The notes under the pieces were generated by a model, which worked only from the letters and a program-made list of their open reading frames with translations, did not search any database and was not told the DNA's origin. A stretch of DNA of 64,000 nt from Saxidomus purpurata. Its lineage: Eukaryota; Mollusca; Bivalvia; Venerida; Veneridae. Where the stretch lies: the NCBI GenBank assembly GCA_022818135.1, contig JAFMSR010000003.1, forward strand, positions 10,085,976 to 10,149,975, given 5' to 3'. Below, piece by piece: positions 50,258 to 62,075 of this stretch; position 1 is the stretch's first letter; each line of letters begins with the position of its first letter. The position numbers and the translations under genes were made by a program.

Positions 50258-52723
50258 TTACAATGTCGCTAATTCAGCCATTTCTTTTACACGTTGCTTC
50301 ATAAATATATTTTTTTTCGATGACATCATAATTGATTTGAATTTATGGATATTTGGCCATGCACAAAAATACCTTGGTAAATATTTCCTTCTTAACTCTA
50401 TATAAAATGGACAAACGAATAAAAAATGGTACTCAGATTTAACTTGATTCATGTTACATTTAGTACATATACGTTGGCTTCCTTCTATATTTCGGAATCT
50501 GCCTTCTTCTATAGCTAATTTATGAGCAGAACATCTAAATCTGGATAAAGCAATTCGATGTTTAACATTATCAACACAGCTTAAATATTTTTCTTGTATT
50601 AAGTCGGTTTTTAATAATTTATAACTTTCCAAATTCGAGGATAAATTTAATTCAAAGCACCATTGTTGTAAATGCTGATCATAGATTCTTTGTATAATAT
50701 CCCTGATTTGTATATCAGTTATATTGCTGTCATTCCACAAATATGCAAATCCTAGTGTAGATAACAAATTTCTAACTTTTTTGGACCAAGTGTTAATAAT
50801 TTCACCATTTCTATCTGTCATTGTCATTACTTTGTATGATAAGGAATTTGGACTTTTCATTACTCTAAACCAATGTTTGATTATTCTTATTTTACGCATG
50901 ATTGATAAAGGGAATCTACCAAATTCGCCTAGAACTGCAGAGGTTGTCGTCTGCTTTCGAACACATAAAATTTGTTTTAAAAACTTAAGATGAATTTTTT
51001 CTATGTGAGGTGCTTCATGAAAGTCCCATACTTCTGCTCCATAGTTTAAAATTGGTAATACCATACTATCAAATAGTTTTAATTTTTCAGAGATGTTTAA
51101 AGACATAACATCGAATAGTGAATTCAAAGATTACAATGCTTTTAATGCTTGATTAGATAAAGCTTTCTGAGCATGAAAGAAATTCCATTGGATGACAGCG
51201 TAATACCTAGATATGTGAAACTGTTTACGAACTTTAATAACTTATTGTTGTAATATAATTGAACATTTGCATTTCTGTATCTAGATTTAAACAACATAAC
51301 AACCGACTTATCAACGTTCACCTCTATACCCCAATTTCCACAATAACTGTATAATTTATTCAACAAGGCTTGTAATCCGTCTACAGTATATGAAAATAAA
51401 ACAGTATCGTCGGCAAATATAAACAAATAAATCTGCAAATTATCTAATGTACTCACATCATTATTATCACCTTTTAGATAGTCATACATGTCATTTACGA
51501 AAAAAAAGGCAGAGGGGATAGGGGTTCCCCTTGTTTCAAGCCCATATAGCTATCAAAATAATCAGAAAGACAGCCATTCACTTTTACACAAGATTTGACA
51601 CATTTATACATATTACGTAAGATATTAACAATTTTTAGCGTAACACCAGATTCCAGTAGTTTGTTCCATATACCATGTCTGTACAATAAATCAAAACATT
51701 TTTGAAAGTCAATAAACGAAGCATATACATTTCACTTTTCATGCTTCACAATTCTATAAATAATAGACGTTAATACAAAAATGCAATCAGTAGTGCTCTT
51801 ATTTTTCCAAAACCGAATTGATATTCATTCAATAGCTCATTGTTTTCGGCCCATTCTCTCAGTCTAGTGTCCAATAAAATTGAAAACAGTTTAGAGAACA
51901 CACTAGTTAATGTGATTCCTTTATAATTATTTACATCATTTTGGTTTCCCTTTTTCGGCACAGGAACTATAACTCCCTTGCACCAAGAATCTGGATAAAT
52001 ACCACTGTTATATATATGGTTAAATAATTTATACAAAATAGGTGCTAATTCAAATTTGCACTCAATAAATATTTCTGGGATAAGCTGGTCAGTTCCTGCA
52101 CTTTTACCCCTTTTAAAGAAGATATTGCCTTACAAACATCATCAGCAGTAAAATCAGCATCTAGTTCTTCTACATTATTTATATGTACTTCATCCTTTTC
52201 CAATTGTTCTTCAACAAAATCATTATAAAATATATCTTCATTCGAATATAAATTCTTAAAATGATCACAAAACAGCTCAGTAGATATCTTACTTTTAGAA
52301 TATTGCTTTCTCATTCTTTTTACCTCACTCCAAAATTTTTGTGGATAAATTTTAGCAAATGACGACATTTTTTTTGTTCTAAATAAACTTGGTACAGCAC
52401 GCCGTTTAGTATTAAGTCTCCTTAAGAAGAAGTAACTCCATAGTATCGTTAGATTTCTTTCTACTGTACATTTTATTTGCATGTTTAAAATCACGTCGAG
52501 CAGATTCACATTCTTTGTTAAACCAAGCACCTTTATACTTTCTCTTATTCACATTATTTGATTTAAAAATTTTCCTTGACTCACCAAAACCACAAAAAGC
52601 TTTTTCATATAAGATACTGGATGTTTTCTCCACGCCGGAGTCTACATGTATATTATCACAGATTACACTATTTACAATACCATCAATACCTGAAATTTCG
52701 TTACTAATTATGGGATTTTTCAT
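50258..52723 (-). pseudogene. LINE ORF2 reverse transcriptase and C-terminal region, frameshifted
   Basis: Pieces in successive frames are 52723-52412, 52530-52045, 52036-51770, 51686-51495, 51489-51142 and 51127-50258. Motifs: WFNKECESARRDFKHANKMY after the endonuclease; YKGITLTSVFSKLFSILLDT and NEYQFGF in the fingers; FIDFQKCFD and GLKQGEPLSP; the catalytic FADDTVLFS near 51400; YLGITLSSNG; and finally CTKCNMNQVKSEYHFLFVCP, the C-terminal Cys/His motif. One break falls in a run of eight T/A near 51500, typical of an indel in a homopolymer. Confidence 0.85.
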
Positions 52724-53638
52724 TGTCCCATTTCAATACATGAACATTGACGCTTTCATTCTCATTGGGTGATAAAATACTTTTAGCACACAAATCGAGT
52801 TGAACTGGCTTATGAGGCGAAAATGAAAACAGGTCATGAATAACGAAATTACTGACCAAGGGAAATAACTCTTGAACCAACAATGCATAATCAATTAAGC
52901 TTTTACTTGTACTTGATATATACGTATAATTACCAATACTTGCATCGTTACCAAATCGGCCGTTAGCAATTTTTAAATCTGAACTTAAACACAAGTCTAA
53001 AAGTTTACACGCTGATGAATTAACTATGTTATCCATAGACGTTCTTAAAGTCAACGTAGAATTAGTATCGCCATATTCATCATTTTCAATAGTACTAATA
53101 TAGCGATTAAATTGCACGTTTTGGTGGAGTATATCCGATCTTTGACCACATCTAGAGTTCAAGTCAACCATGACTGATACTTTTCCATATTGTGAATATT
53201 TTCGTATATCACGCTCTAATGATTCGAAAAAACCTACATTATGCATGTTGAAATAAATAGAATTACTCGGAGGTATATAAATAAAACACATGTAAATATC
53301 GTTCTCATACTGCAGTAAATCCTTGCTTATTTTTAACAAAAAAATACCATTACTATGTGTATCAACTATTTCTAGATAACCAGAAAGAAAAAATTTATAA
53401 TATAAACACACTCCACCGTGACCTCTTTTGTTACGAGTGGATAATGCTTCCGTTCGAGGAAGAGAGAAACACTCATACCCTTCTAAGATAAATTTATCCT
53501 TATTTCGTTCCCAGGTTTCAGAAAGAAAGACAACATCAAAATCATATACAAAGTTTAAAAAGTCTTCATCATCAAAACACACTGACAAACCCTCAATGTT
53601 CCATGACAAAATACTAATGTCACACTTTTCTGATAATT
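52704..53638 (-). pseudogene. LINE ORF2 endonuclease domain
   Basis: An APE-type endonuclease that nicks target DNA. Landmarks in order: ILSWNIEGL (the N of the first motif), LSETWE (the catalytic Glu), RGHGGVCLYY, VMVDLNSRCG (Asp and Asn of the GDxN motif), SLIDYALL and SPHKPVQL. The last is normally SDHxP; here the Asp is replaced by Pro, which should impair catalysis. The frame shown as open starts at Met 53609, but the homology begins at least ten residues earlier. Confidence 0.85.
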
Positions 53639-54099
53639 CCTAACTGTCCATTGACTTTCGCGACGCAATCATCCGTCATAATCGGCAATATTGGCTTCTG
53701 CATTTTGGGCATCACGTCAGGGTAATCGGCGGATTCACTTCTATAAGAGAAATAAGTGCAGTTTTAGAAGTGTTTGATTAGAATCAAATTTCACAACGAC
53801 AGGACGGGTCTGCTTTTGTTCACCACCACGGTGTTCCTGTTTTAGGAGTTTCTATAGGCGGACCAGTAAGTTGGCAATTGTCATGAGGTAACATTGGTTG
53901 CATAGGGTAAATTAATAGGAGAAGTAGAGCAGGCTTGTCACCTGGACACAAGGGTCCTTCGGGGAAAAACAGCGCCGGACACGGGTCCTTCGGGAATGCC
54001 GAAGAATAGCAAATTATCCCGCATTGACTTACACTTAAGATCAATAACGGCTTTACAGAGGTCATCATTTGCATTTTTGAGAGAACTGTTCTCTGACTG

Positions 54100-54603
54100 T
54101 TATTGCCGAACCTCCTTTTCGACCTTATGTAATCCTTCTCTATTAGTGTCCGTGCAGTGTGAAATAGTTTCATATTGCTCACTTACAAATGTTTGCCCAT
54201 GCTCGATTTCACATACTTTTTTGTCCATCTCATTTATCCGTACCGTTTGGTCGCTCACTATTGACGGAATTTTGTCTAACTGTCCCAACTTTATTTCATT
54301 ATGTTCCAATTTCTGCACAATAATTTGCAGAGGGTCAGAAACTGTATTGTTTTGCTGGGTGAAAACGGGTGAACCAGAATTCACGTTCATATTTGGCACA
54401 AAAGGTGAATATTGAAAAGCTGAAGGTAAAATATATGACTGTGGTGTCTGGCAGTTAATTTGATTACTAGCTGGAAGTGACGTATTCGACGGCATAGGAA
54501 CATTCTGAGCCATCTTTGTGCTTTTCTTTGTTTTTTTCTTTGTTTGGGTCAACTGCTGTTGTTCATTTGGAGACACGATATCAGTTTTACGTTTACGACC
54601 CAT
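54100..54603 (-). pseudogene. LINE ORF1, interrupted
   Basis: It starts MGRKRKTDIVSPNEQQQ, a basic then Gln/Pro/Asn-rich region, and continues as a heptad-like coiled coil (LEHNEIKLGQLDKIPSIVSD and on). A TAA at the end of this frame interrupts it. The same frame continues beyond with SENSSLKNANDDLCKAV and KSMRDNLLFFGIPE, which is the junction into the RNA-binding domain of L1-type ORF1 proteins. After this motif (near 53985) the sequence no longer looks like that domain, so most of the RRM and C-terminal domain are missing. Confidence 0.75.
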
Positions 54604-55185
54604 TTAAAGTCTACAGTTTTTCAATAAATTGCTCACCAACATTCCAATGACTATAATCTATAACTAATGTAATCATTAAAGTCCATTTTATCACGTTTAT
54701 CCAATATTTTTAAGCAAATTTTCACTGATTTGAAAACACGCATGCGCACACTAGACACGTAGTAACAGTAATAGTTATATATGACTCTTCAATAGGAGGT
54801 TGGTAAATAAAACACAACTTACTTGATGGTACGAATGTCATTACATTTGACTCAAAAATACGTGTTCGTTATATATTTAAGTTCTATATATATACATCGT
54901 ATATAACGAATTTTCTCGATGTTTGACTATAAGGAACTGCGGATTTAAGGAACAAATTTGATAGGTGCCTAGGATTTTATTATTAGCGGAGTTTAGTTTA
55001 ATGTACTTCCTTTGAATAATGATAAAGTCTGTAAAATATTTCTACCCACGGTATACGTAGTCAAACATTTGAAGTCCGTCCATCTTGTTTAATGTACTTG
55101 TATTTATATATTTCAACAAGAGAAATAACTCGGTATGGTTCATTTCTTACGTGTTTCGCACTAATGTAATGCGTTTCAAGTGCAT

Positions 55186-55530
55186 TTAGCTGGTCGAGTT
55201 GTTAAAACTCTAGACTACCGAAACAGGGTTCCCCGGCTTGAATCCCGGCCGCAGCACTATAAAATTCAGAAATGCTTTTAAGTGTTTCCAAATCATCTTG
55301 AGATCAATGGTTAGAAACCCAAATGTAGTCTCGCGTGTTTCGGTGCAAAACACCGGGTACGTTAAAGTGTCTATTCCTGATAGAGCTAGGGTCCGGTTAC
55401 TAGATTCCATTGTCTCTGCATTTGTTTCTACAAATTGTTAGCGCCTGTCAAAGGTCTTGGCAGTTTCACCTGAGGAGTATTCTCAGGGTCGGCCGGCACT
55501 ATAATCAATCTTAATAAACCAGGGTATTCA
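55186..55530 (+). mobile_element. tRNA-derived SINE-like element
   Basis: A tRNA-like head (TAGCTGGTCGAGTTGTTAAA and, about 25 bases on, a B-box-like GGCTTGAATCCC) is followed by a body and the conserved-looking tail CAAAGGTCTTGGCAGTTTCA. The open frames across it have no coding character. Confidence 0.5.
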
Positions 55531-56788
55531 ATGTCGCCATATCGAATGTTAATATAACTTAAATTGACAGCCTTAGTAAATGCACTTCATGTGCATAACT
55601 GATTGATACTATTTATGAAATAATATACAAGGAATAGGTAACAAAACTTCATGTTAGAGTAACATGAAGATAGAATATACCTTTTTTTTTAAAATAACAA
55701 GATCTTCTTAAAAGTGTTTTGTGTAAGCAGTGGTTAGTGTAAATTGTAAGAGGAAGTAATCGCTGCGGAAATTATGGGTTGGGATGGAGTGTCCTTCACG
55801 CGAAAAGGAAACTTGAGCGGAGAATATATTGCTTTAATACATTAGGTACCAGGGGATCCATATATCATTTCTGGTCTTTGTTACAAACAGCCTTTACTAC
55901 TATCCATTACTATTGCTATTTGTACTGATTTTGTGTTAATTCAGTCAAATCTGTAAATTATAGCGGTTTCCTAGGCCAATAGTTTTTCATGATGAATTAT
56001 AAAAATAATAGCAAAGCCCTTCTTTGCAGACCTACACCTTGCACGTTGTCGTAGCTATTTACCGATGTATTTAATTATTAAAACATGGAAATGCGGACAC
56101 CACTGGAATATTTGTAAATCCATACTGTAATGTCATATATCTATTCGAATGAATTGATATTACATGTAATCTTATTAATGACGTGGAATATGTTGATGTT
56201 TTACTCCCCTACATTGAATTAATATTACCCGGGCCATTAGGTAGGTTATATATCCTCATATACCACGTTAAAAACCAAAAAAGAATTTCATTGGCATATG
56301 CAATAATTTAAATACCGTCATGGTGCCTCGTTGCCGCTTAATGACGTCATTAAATGACCTAGGAAATCAGAATGTGAATATAAGCACTATTTCTAACGAA
56401 CGTTAGCACGAATCCACCATATTTACGAAATGTACAAGGAAGGGAACTTTTAAATGCATATTACTTGCATGGCCCGTTAATAAACATTTCGCTATACGGA
56501 TCATTGACCAATCAACAGCTGGATGTTTCTTGGAATGGTATAGAGAATAATAGGTTGGTAGCATGGATGGAGAGTAGCAAGGCGGAGAAATTTATCGGGT
56601 CCTGTCATCTATTTTCTCATTCGAAACACACCTTGAAATGTCTGGTTTTATTGTGAAACTACCATTTACGTTAGTAAACAAAATGCGGACTGGACACACG
56701 CGGACAAAAAGTCGTTCTCGTTTCAAATTTTATTTATGTCAGAAAAATGTGCATAACGAAGACATATCTCATGCTAAAATACCGCAGA
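55531..56788. other. No gene seen
   Basis: The plus frame 56465-56656 reads fluently but has no recognised family or splice support. SETD4 3' exons were sought on the minus strand and not found. Confidence 0.45.
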
Positions 56789-57288
56789 NNNNNNNNNNNN
56801 NNNNNNNNNNNNNNNNNNNNNNNNNNNNNNNNNNNNNNNNNNNNNNNNNNNNNNNNNNNNNNNNNNNNNNNNNNNNNNNNNNNNNNNNNNNNNNNNNNNN
56901 NNNNNNNNNNNNNNNNNNNNNNNNNNNNNNNNNNNNNNNNNNNNNNNNNNNNNNNNNNNNNNNNNNNNNNNNNNNNNNNNNNNNNNNNNNNNNNNNNNNN
57001 NNNNNNNNNNNNNNNNNNNNNNNNNNNNNNNNNNNNNNNNNNNNNNNNNNNNNNNNNNNNNNNNNNNNNNNNNNNNNNNNNNNNNNNNNNNNNNNNNNNN
57101 NNNNNNNNNNNNNNNNNNNNNNNNNNNNNNNNNNNNNNNNNNNNNNNNNNNNNNNNNNNNNNNNNNNNNNNNNNNNNNNNNNNNNNNNNNNNNNNNNNNN
57201 NNNNNNNNNNNNNNNNNNNNNNNNNNNNNNNNNNNNNNNNNNNNNNNNNNNNNNNNNNNNNNNNNNNNNNNNNNNNNNNNNNNNNNNN
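56789..57288. other. Assembly gap, 500 N
   Basis: Exactly 500 N. It lies downstream of the last visible SETD4 exon and could hide the 3' end of that gene. Confidence 0.98.
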
Positions 57289-57294
57289 GGCAGT

Positions 57295-57375
57295 GAATGA
57301 TTCTGCCTTTGCAACAAGTGTAGATCATGATCAGCCTTCACAATGTTCATGATCTGCACAGTTTGCTACTCAGTC
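57295..57375. repeat. ATCATGATC-type palindromic repeat, copy 2
   Basis: GTAGATCATGATCAGCCTTC and GTTCATGATCTGCACAG, ending TTTGCTACTCAGTC. Its left part may extend into the gap ending at 57288. Confidence 0.55.
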
Positions 57376-57505
57376 GATAAATTTCCAGTGCACACCTCTT
57401 TGAACAATTAATTGAAATGTCGAAATTGAAAGATTGGAAGATGAACAAGTTAGATAGGTAAGGGTTAAAGTATTGAATTTGCAGTCATACTCTTCACTCC
57501 CATTT

Positions 57506-58538
57506 TTATGCCCCCACAATGTGGGAGCATATAGCGTTGCACTTGTCCGTCCGTCCGTCCGTCAATCCGTCAATCCGTCAGTCCGTCCGTCCGTCCGTCC
57601 GTACGTCCCGAAATCTTGTGAACGCAACTCCTCTTAAACCGGATGGCAGATTTTGCTTAAACTTACAGGGATGAACAACCTTAATGTGTAGATGGTAGTA
57701 AAGGAAGGAATTTTTGCTGCAACCAAATTTAAGAGAATTATGGCCCTTTGTTGATTTTTTCACTAGATACTATGTAGAAATTTTGTGAACGCAACTCCTC
57801 TTAAACCGGATGGCAGATTTTGCTTAAACTTATAGGGATGAACAACCTTAATGTGTAGATGGTAGTAAAGGAAGGAATTTTTGCTGTGACCAAATTTAAC
57901 AGAATTATGGCCCTTTGTTGATTTTTTCACTATATACTATGTAGAAATTTTGTGGACGCAACTCCTCTTAAACCGGATGGCAGATTTTGCTTAAACTTAC
58001 AGGGATGAACAACGTTAAGGTGTAGATGGTAGTAAAGGAAAGAATTTCGCTGCGACCAAATTTTACAGAATTATGGCCCTTTGTTGATTTTTTCACTATA
58101 TACTATGTAGAAATTTTGTGAATGCAACTCCTCTTAAACCGGATGGCAGATTTTGCTTAAACTTCCAGGGATGAACAACCTTAATGTGTAGATGGCAGTA
58201 AAGGAAGGAATTTTTGCTGCAACCAAATTTAACAGAATTATGGCCCTTTGTTGATTTTTTCATTATATACTATGTAGAAATTTTGTGAATGCAACTCCTC
58301 TTAAACCGGATGGCAGATTTTGCTTAAACTTCCAGGGAAGAACAACCTTAATGTGTAGATGGTAGTAAAGGAAGGAATTTTTGCTGCGACCAAATTTAAC
58401 AGAATTATGGCCCTTTGTTGATTTTTAGTTTTCAACTTGTGGCACATGTAGTCCAAAAAATATTTGACCTAGAGTCATGAGATTGACAGAACAGTGGCGT
58501 GTGGGGGCATCCGTGTCCTATGGACACATTTCTAGTTT
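57506..58538 (+). mobile_element. HINE-like element, family E, tetranucleotide at the left
   Basis: The left end TATGCCCCCACAATGTGGGA forms a hairpin and is followed by a (CGTC)n-type stretch (57544-57608). Five ~167 bp units then repeat, anchored on GCAACTCCTCTTAAACCGGA (57624, 57791, 57958, 58124, 58291). The right end has GTGTGGGGGCATCC and GTGTCCTATGGACAC. The layout is that of the other families in reverse orientation. Confidence 0.75.
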
Positions 58539-58774
58539 TTAAGGAAATGTAGTACTGGTGTGTGACGTGACAACGAAGAGGTTCAAATCTGTAACTGGAA
58601 ATTCAAACACTTACTTATACATAAACTAAAAAAAATGTTCTCAGTTTTCACCAAGCTTTCAACTCAGTGATCAAAATAACATTGCTTACACAATGGGTCA
58701 GGAATGTTTCAAAAACATTGTATTAATTGACACTACAATAATCAAAATTGGTCAAGCTAGTTTTCCTAACTTAC

Positions 58775-58855
58775 AGCTGGTTCCAGTTCATTGCTAGTGT
58801 TTTGAATACAGTAAACAGCTTCCAGGACATTCCTTCTTTAGTGCACGTAATACAC
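58775..58855 (-). CDS. SETD4: SETD4 short exon, last one visible
   Basis: 81 nt, acceptor TTTCAG, donor GTAAGT. It encodes CITCTKEGMSWKLFTVFKTL and ends AMNWNQL. It matches GPSWRLLTALKLL in human SETD4. It keeps phase with the preceding exon (AA plus G), which supports it strongly despite its length. Confidence 0.82.
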
Positions 58856-61494
58856 CTGAAATGTTTGAACTGTAGTCTTTAAGAGCCTCCACAACACTTA
58901 AAACACATGTACTATAGCTGTATTAATACTTCGTTTTACATTTCTAGCATTTTACTCACATCAATCATGTGATACATTTATCTGTAAAAACCCCAAATTA
59001 TGACAAATCATATGATATAATTTGCATTCTTCAATTTTCAGTCAAGAAACCCTAATTTGCATTGCAGTTGTACTAAGCTTTAGGTGAATATTTATATTGT
59101 GCAGCAGGTGGTTTCACAGAATGTACTTAGAATAATTTCTATGATGTATGTAGTAAGTCATTAGGAAGATGTTTAGTCAGATTACACTTAGACTATCTCT
59201 CCTGATTACATGTAAAGCCTGGAGTGCCTTGTACATGTAGTTACGCAAGCTTATGACTTCTTCAAACTAAACTTACTACCTTTTATCCCTATAAAGCATG
59301 TCTAGACTCAATTACAATAGCAAAGATGGTGAAAGACCCAAAACAGCTTCTATCCCTGATGTGGCCAGATGCAATGTAGACTGTGTATTTACTGGAGAGG
59401 ATCCCCACTAAGCACACTACAGATCACAGAAGAGCAGGAGAGAACAACTTACTTTAACAAATCATGGTCCTGCAGCAAAGCCAGTTTCTTAGACAGGTGC
59501 TCCACAGCAAAATGATCACATGCTTTTAATAAGTCTTCTGAAAGAACAATATGATTTGCTTTCATTCATTATTGAATCATTTCAAACACCATTCTTTTGT
59601 TACTGGTATGTTACCTATGTTTAAGTTACACTGTGGTGGCAAGTGACTCTACCTTTGTGACCAGTGTAGATCATGATCAGTCTACACATTCAAGCAGTAA
59701 CAGTGAAGTACTTCAACTATAATCTTGGTTGATAATTTGATCATGAACAAAATGTAATGTGAGTACATGTCTTGTTATAACAATACAGGAAAATAATTAA
59801 ATTCCTTCGGTCTTACAGGGGACAAGTTATTCGAAGTGTCCAGAACACAGCATGATCATGGTCAGCTTGCATACGTACAGTCTGATCATAATCTGCAATG
59901 TTCACTGTACAGTCAGTGTATTAACTGAGAGATGGCAAAGCCCCGCCCCCTGAGAAATTCAGTGGGGCAAGGGTTACAATAACCATGATAGATTATTCTG
60001 TCCGGTGGTGTTCATGTGAAGCATTTTTTTAACATACCCGTATTACTCACATTTTATTGAAACAAATTTGTCTCTACACATGATATAAATACATCCAAGT
60101 AAGTACCATTTTATGACTTACACATTTAAAGCAAAAGAAAGTTTTTTACACTTATACACATTTTATAGGTTAAATAACATAAATACGGAATATCAATTGT
60201 TGTACCCAGTCTTATATTTCTGGATTCTGATTGTTTAAAAATGAGCGGGGCTTAAAAACTGACCAATCAGAAAGCAGCAAGCACAAGTCTGGTGACTGGT
60301 AACTACTCTCTGTAACTGTTTCTTGAGGTTCTGACAAGTACTTCCACCAAATAAGTGATTGTGGAGGCAACAGTCAAATTCCACTCACGAGATTTGAACC
60401 CAAAACATCCTGTAAGAATTCCAAGGCTCTACACCTCCCTTAAGACTAAGCTTAAAACTAAAATTACCATAAAATACCACCACTTCATCATTTGGGTTGT
60501 CTGGAACACAAAATCCATATTCTACGAACAGTTTCTGGTTACTATGGCAACCGTAAGATATAAACACTTGATCATAAGCCTTGTACTTGTCGTATGTAAC
60601 TATCTCATAGCAACTGCCATCCGAGTTCATGCCAGCTTTGATCTGTAAAACAAAATTACATGTACATTGTGTGCCCTATCATCAAAAAATGCAGATAAAT
60701 GATAAACTATTCAAAACTGAACTGTTCTGAAACATACTATCTAATCCAAGTCCTACAATGAAGACCACAAACATGTAAGAGTGAAACACACCTACCCCTG
60801 CAATAACGTAACCTAGTGTTTCTTGCTTTGTTCTGGTGAAATTGCCATTTAACAGCTATTCACGTTTACATTTTGTAGCTCTGAGTCTCTGACCTACAAG
60901 AATTTCAGTTTTTACAACAAAATATACTTCAACATTCCCCTATATCACTATTCAATATTTGAAGTAAAGGAAAAATCTATGCATCACTTAACATATAAGC
61001 AAGCATGACTATAAGTACTACTGTAGACAACTAAAAACAAATTGCAAATTTATTTTGAAGCAAAATTTCTTACATTAGCGTTAGGTGAGTGGTTGAGAAG
61101 ATCAAGAAAAGGCGCCAATGCCATAGTATCAGGCTCATCTGTATTTAGATATTCACACTGACCAGACTGGTAAAACACGCTTCTTGTATTTATGACATAC
61201 CATGCCCATCTGTACACGTCAAATGTCAAAATATCATAAAATTCATTCCAATGTAACCTACTGAAATATTTTAATTCATTAAATGTATCTTGCAGTTTTC
61301 GTAATTCTTCTGCAGATTTCAGTCTCACAGATTTAGGTAGGTACTGTCTTTCAGTCTGTGAAAAGTATGCGGGTGTGTTGAAGACAGGTGGCAGTGGGTT
61401 GATATATGGGAACCAGGGAGAAGCTGAACACTTGTGCCTCTCCCATACCAGAAACACTGACAGACACTGCTGCGGAGACAGTTTTGGCTTCCAT
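58775..61494 (-). CDS. SETD4: SETD4 SET-domain methyltransferase, 4 internal exons (partial)
   Basis: SETD4 belongs to the SETD3/SETD6/RuBisCO-methyltransferase-like class of SET-domain lysine methyltransferases. Four exons join in frame: 61494-61074, 60642-60468, 59537-59453 and 58855-58775 (phases 2, 0, 1 and 2 at their starts, 2 at the end; GT/AG throughout). Together they encode about 254 aa. Visible motifs are WKPKLSPQQ, PKSVRLKSAEELRKLQ, RWAWYVINTRSVFY, then ALAPFLDLLNHSPNAN (the NHS core that binds AdoMet in SET domains), then VFISYGCHSNQKLFVEYGF (the C-terminal Tyr-Gly/EYGF core). The substrate-binding region begins with SKKLALLQDHD and SWKLFTVFKTLA. The order and spacing match vertebrate SETD4. 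The first exons (before WKP) lie upstream, perhaps beyond the window, and the last may fall in the gap at 56789-57288 or farther. Confidence 0.93.
59453..59537 (-). CDS. SETD4: SETD4 short exon
   Basis: 85 nt, acceptor TTTCAG, donor GTAAGT. It encodes EDLLKACDHFAVEHLSKKLA and ends LLQDHDLLK. It matches the linker helix of human SETD4 (KKISILKDHGY) and is too short to be seen as an ORF. Confidence 0.85.
59640..59925. repeat. ATCATGATC-type palindromic repeats, copies 3 and 4 (SETD4 intron)
   Basis: GTGTAGATCATGATCAGTCT at 59663 and GCATGATCATGGTCAGCTTG at 59850 followed by GTCTGATCATAATCTGCAAT and TGTTCACTGTACAGTCAG. They lie between the SETD4 exons at 59537 and 60468. Confidence 0.5.
60468..60642 (-). 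CDS. SETD4: SETD4 exon with post-NHS SET core
   Basis: 175 nt, donor GTAATT. It encodes IKAGMNSDGSCYEIVTYDKY, then DQVFISYGCHSNQKLFVEYG and a tail ending EVVVFYG. The Tyr in ISYG and the following NQ..F.EYGF are the end of the SET fold, as in human ICYGPHDNQRLFLEYGF. Confidence 0.93.
61074..61494 (-). CDS. SETD4: SETD4 exon with SET-N and NHS motif
   Basis: 421 nt, acceptor TTTGTAG, donor GTAAGA. It begins with the last base of a codon and then WKPKLSPQQCLSVFLVWERH, and ends LLNHSPNAN. It covers the inserted SET-I region and the asparagine-histidine core. Confidence 0.93.
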
Positions 61495-61766
61495 CTACAA
61501 AAGCATAAATTAACATGAGATATAACATTGCATTCCACAGGTTTTTTTGTTTATTTTTACAGCATTTTGTTACAAGTTATGCACTGACTGACAGGTAAGT
61601 TTACAAATTGAGAATGTACATGTCAATGCTTACATCTTTAATCACAAATAATGAACAGTAGAAGGCTCTAGTGCTTATAAATAGATAACAATTTAGCTAC
61701 ATTTCCATTGGAACATCACAAGATGGCTGACCTGGTAAAGACCATCTGTCAACAAAGAACACTTAC

Positions 61767-61871
61767 AGCTTCCTCCAGGCAGTTGTCTTTATTCACTAGT
61801 TTGACTGTGTATTGTGATTTAAATACAAAGAAACCTTCTTCATCTAGTACCTTTATCTTTATATTGCACCA
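61767..61871 (-). other. Possible exon, protein-like frame with a good donor
   Basis: Thirty-five open codons end at a consensus donor GTAAGT and read KIKVLDEEGFFVFKSQYTVK then LVNKDNCLEEA. Composition is protein-like. No convincing acceptor precedes it, and its end phase (0) does not join the next SETD4 exon, which needs phase 2. It may belong to an unknown gene or be chance. Confidence 0.22.
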
Positions 61872-62075
61872 TTATGCTTGGAAGACTAGCTTTTCACATG
61901 ATTCTACATTACAATTAGAAACTAAAAGTGTACTTTAAAAGTATTTCAGAGTTAAGCTCTGATTTAGGTAACTAGGAGAAGTTTTGCCGACTTTTTGCCT
62001 TTTCAGGGAGAAGTCACTAGCCGAAACAGTCTTTTTTTCTATATATTCTTTGTAAAACTATTTCCCCCACATAAG

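Larger units (their letters stand above)
50088..54650 (-). mobile_element. LINE (non-LTR retrotransposon), nearly full length, inactive
   Basis: Reading on the minus strand, ORF1 (from 54603) is followed by ORF2 with an APE-type endonuclease, a reverse transcriptase and a C-terminal Cys/His motif. The 3' end carries a short pentamer tail of CAAGT/ACTTG units (50088-50106). ORF2 is broken into at least six frames. Clade is not resolved here; the two-ORF layout, APE endonuclease and simple-repeat 3' tail fit the CR1/L2/Jockey-like range. Target-site duplications were not found, so the 5' boundary is approximate. Confidence 0.9.

Noticed and set aside
50724..54415. Plus-strand frames at 50724-50993, 52515-52772, 53428-53643 and 53996-54415
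   Set aside because: They are antisense to LINE ORF1 and ORF2, which have clear domain motifs.
55186..55260. Functional tRNA gene
   Set aside because: The B-box is imperfect and the acceptor stem does not pair; SINE head fits better.
60350..60440. tRNA-like SINE on the minus strand (GGGTTCAAATCTC)
   Set aside because: Only the B-box-like word is convincing; too degenerate to annotate.
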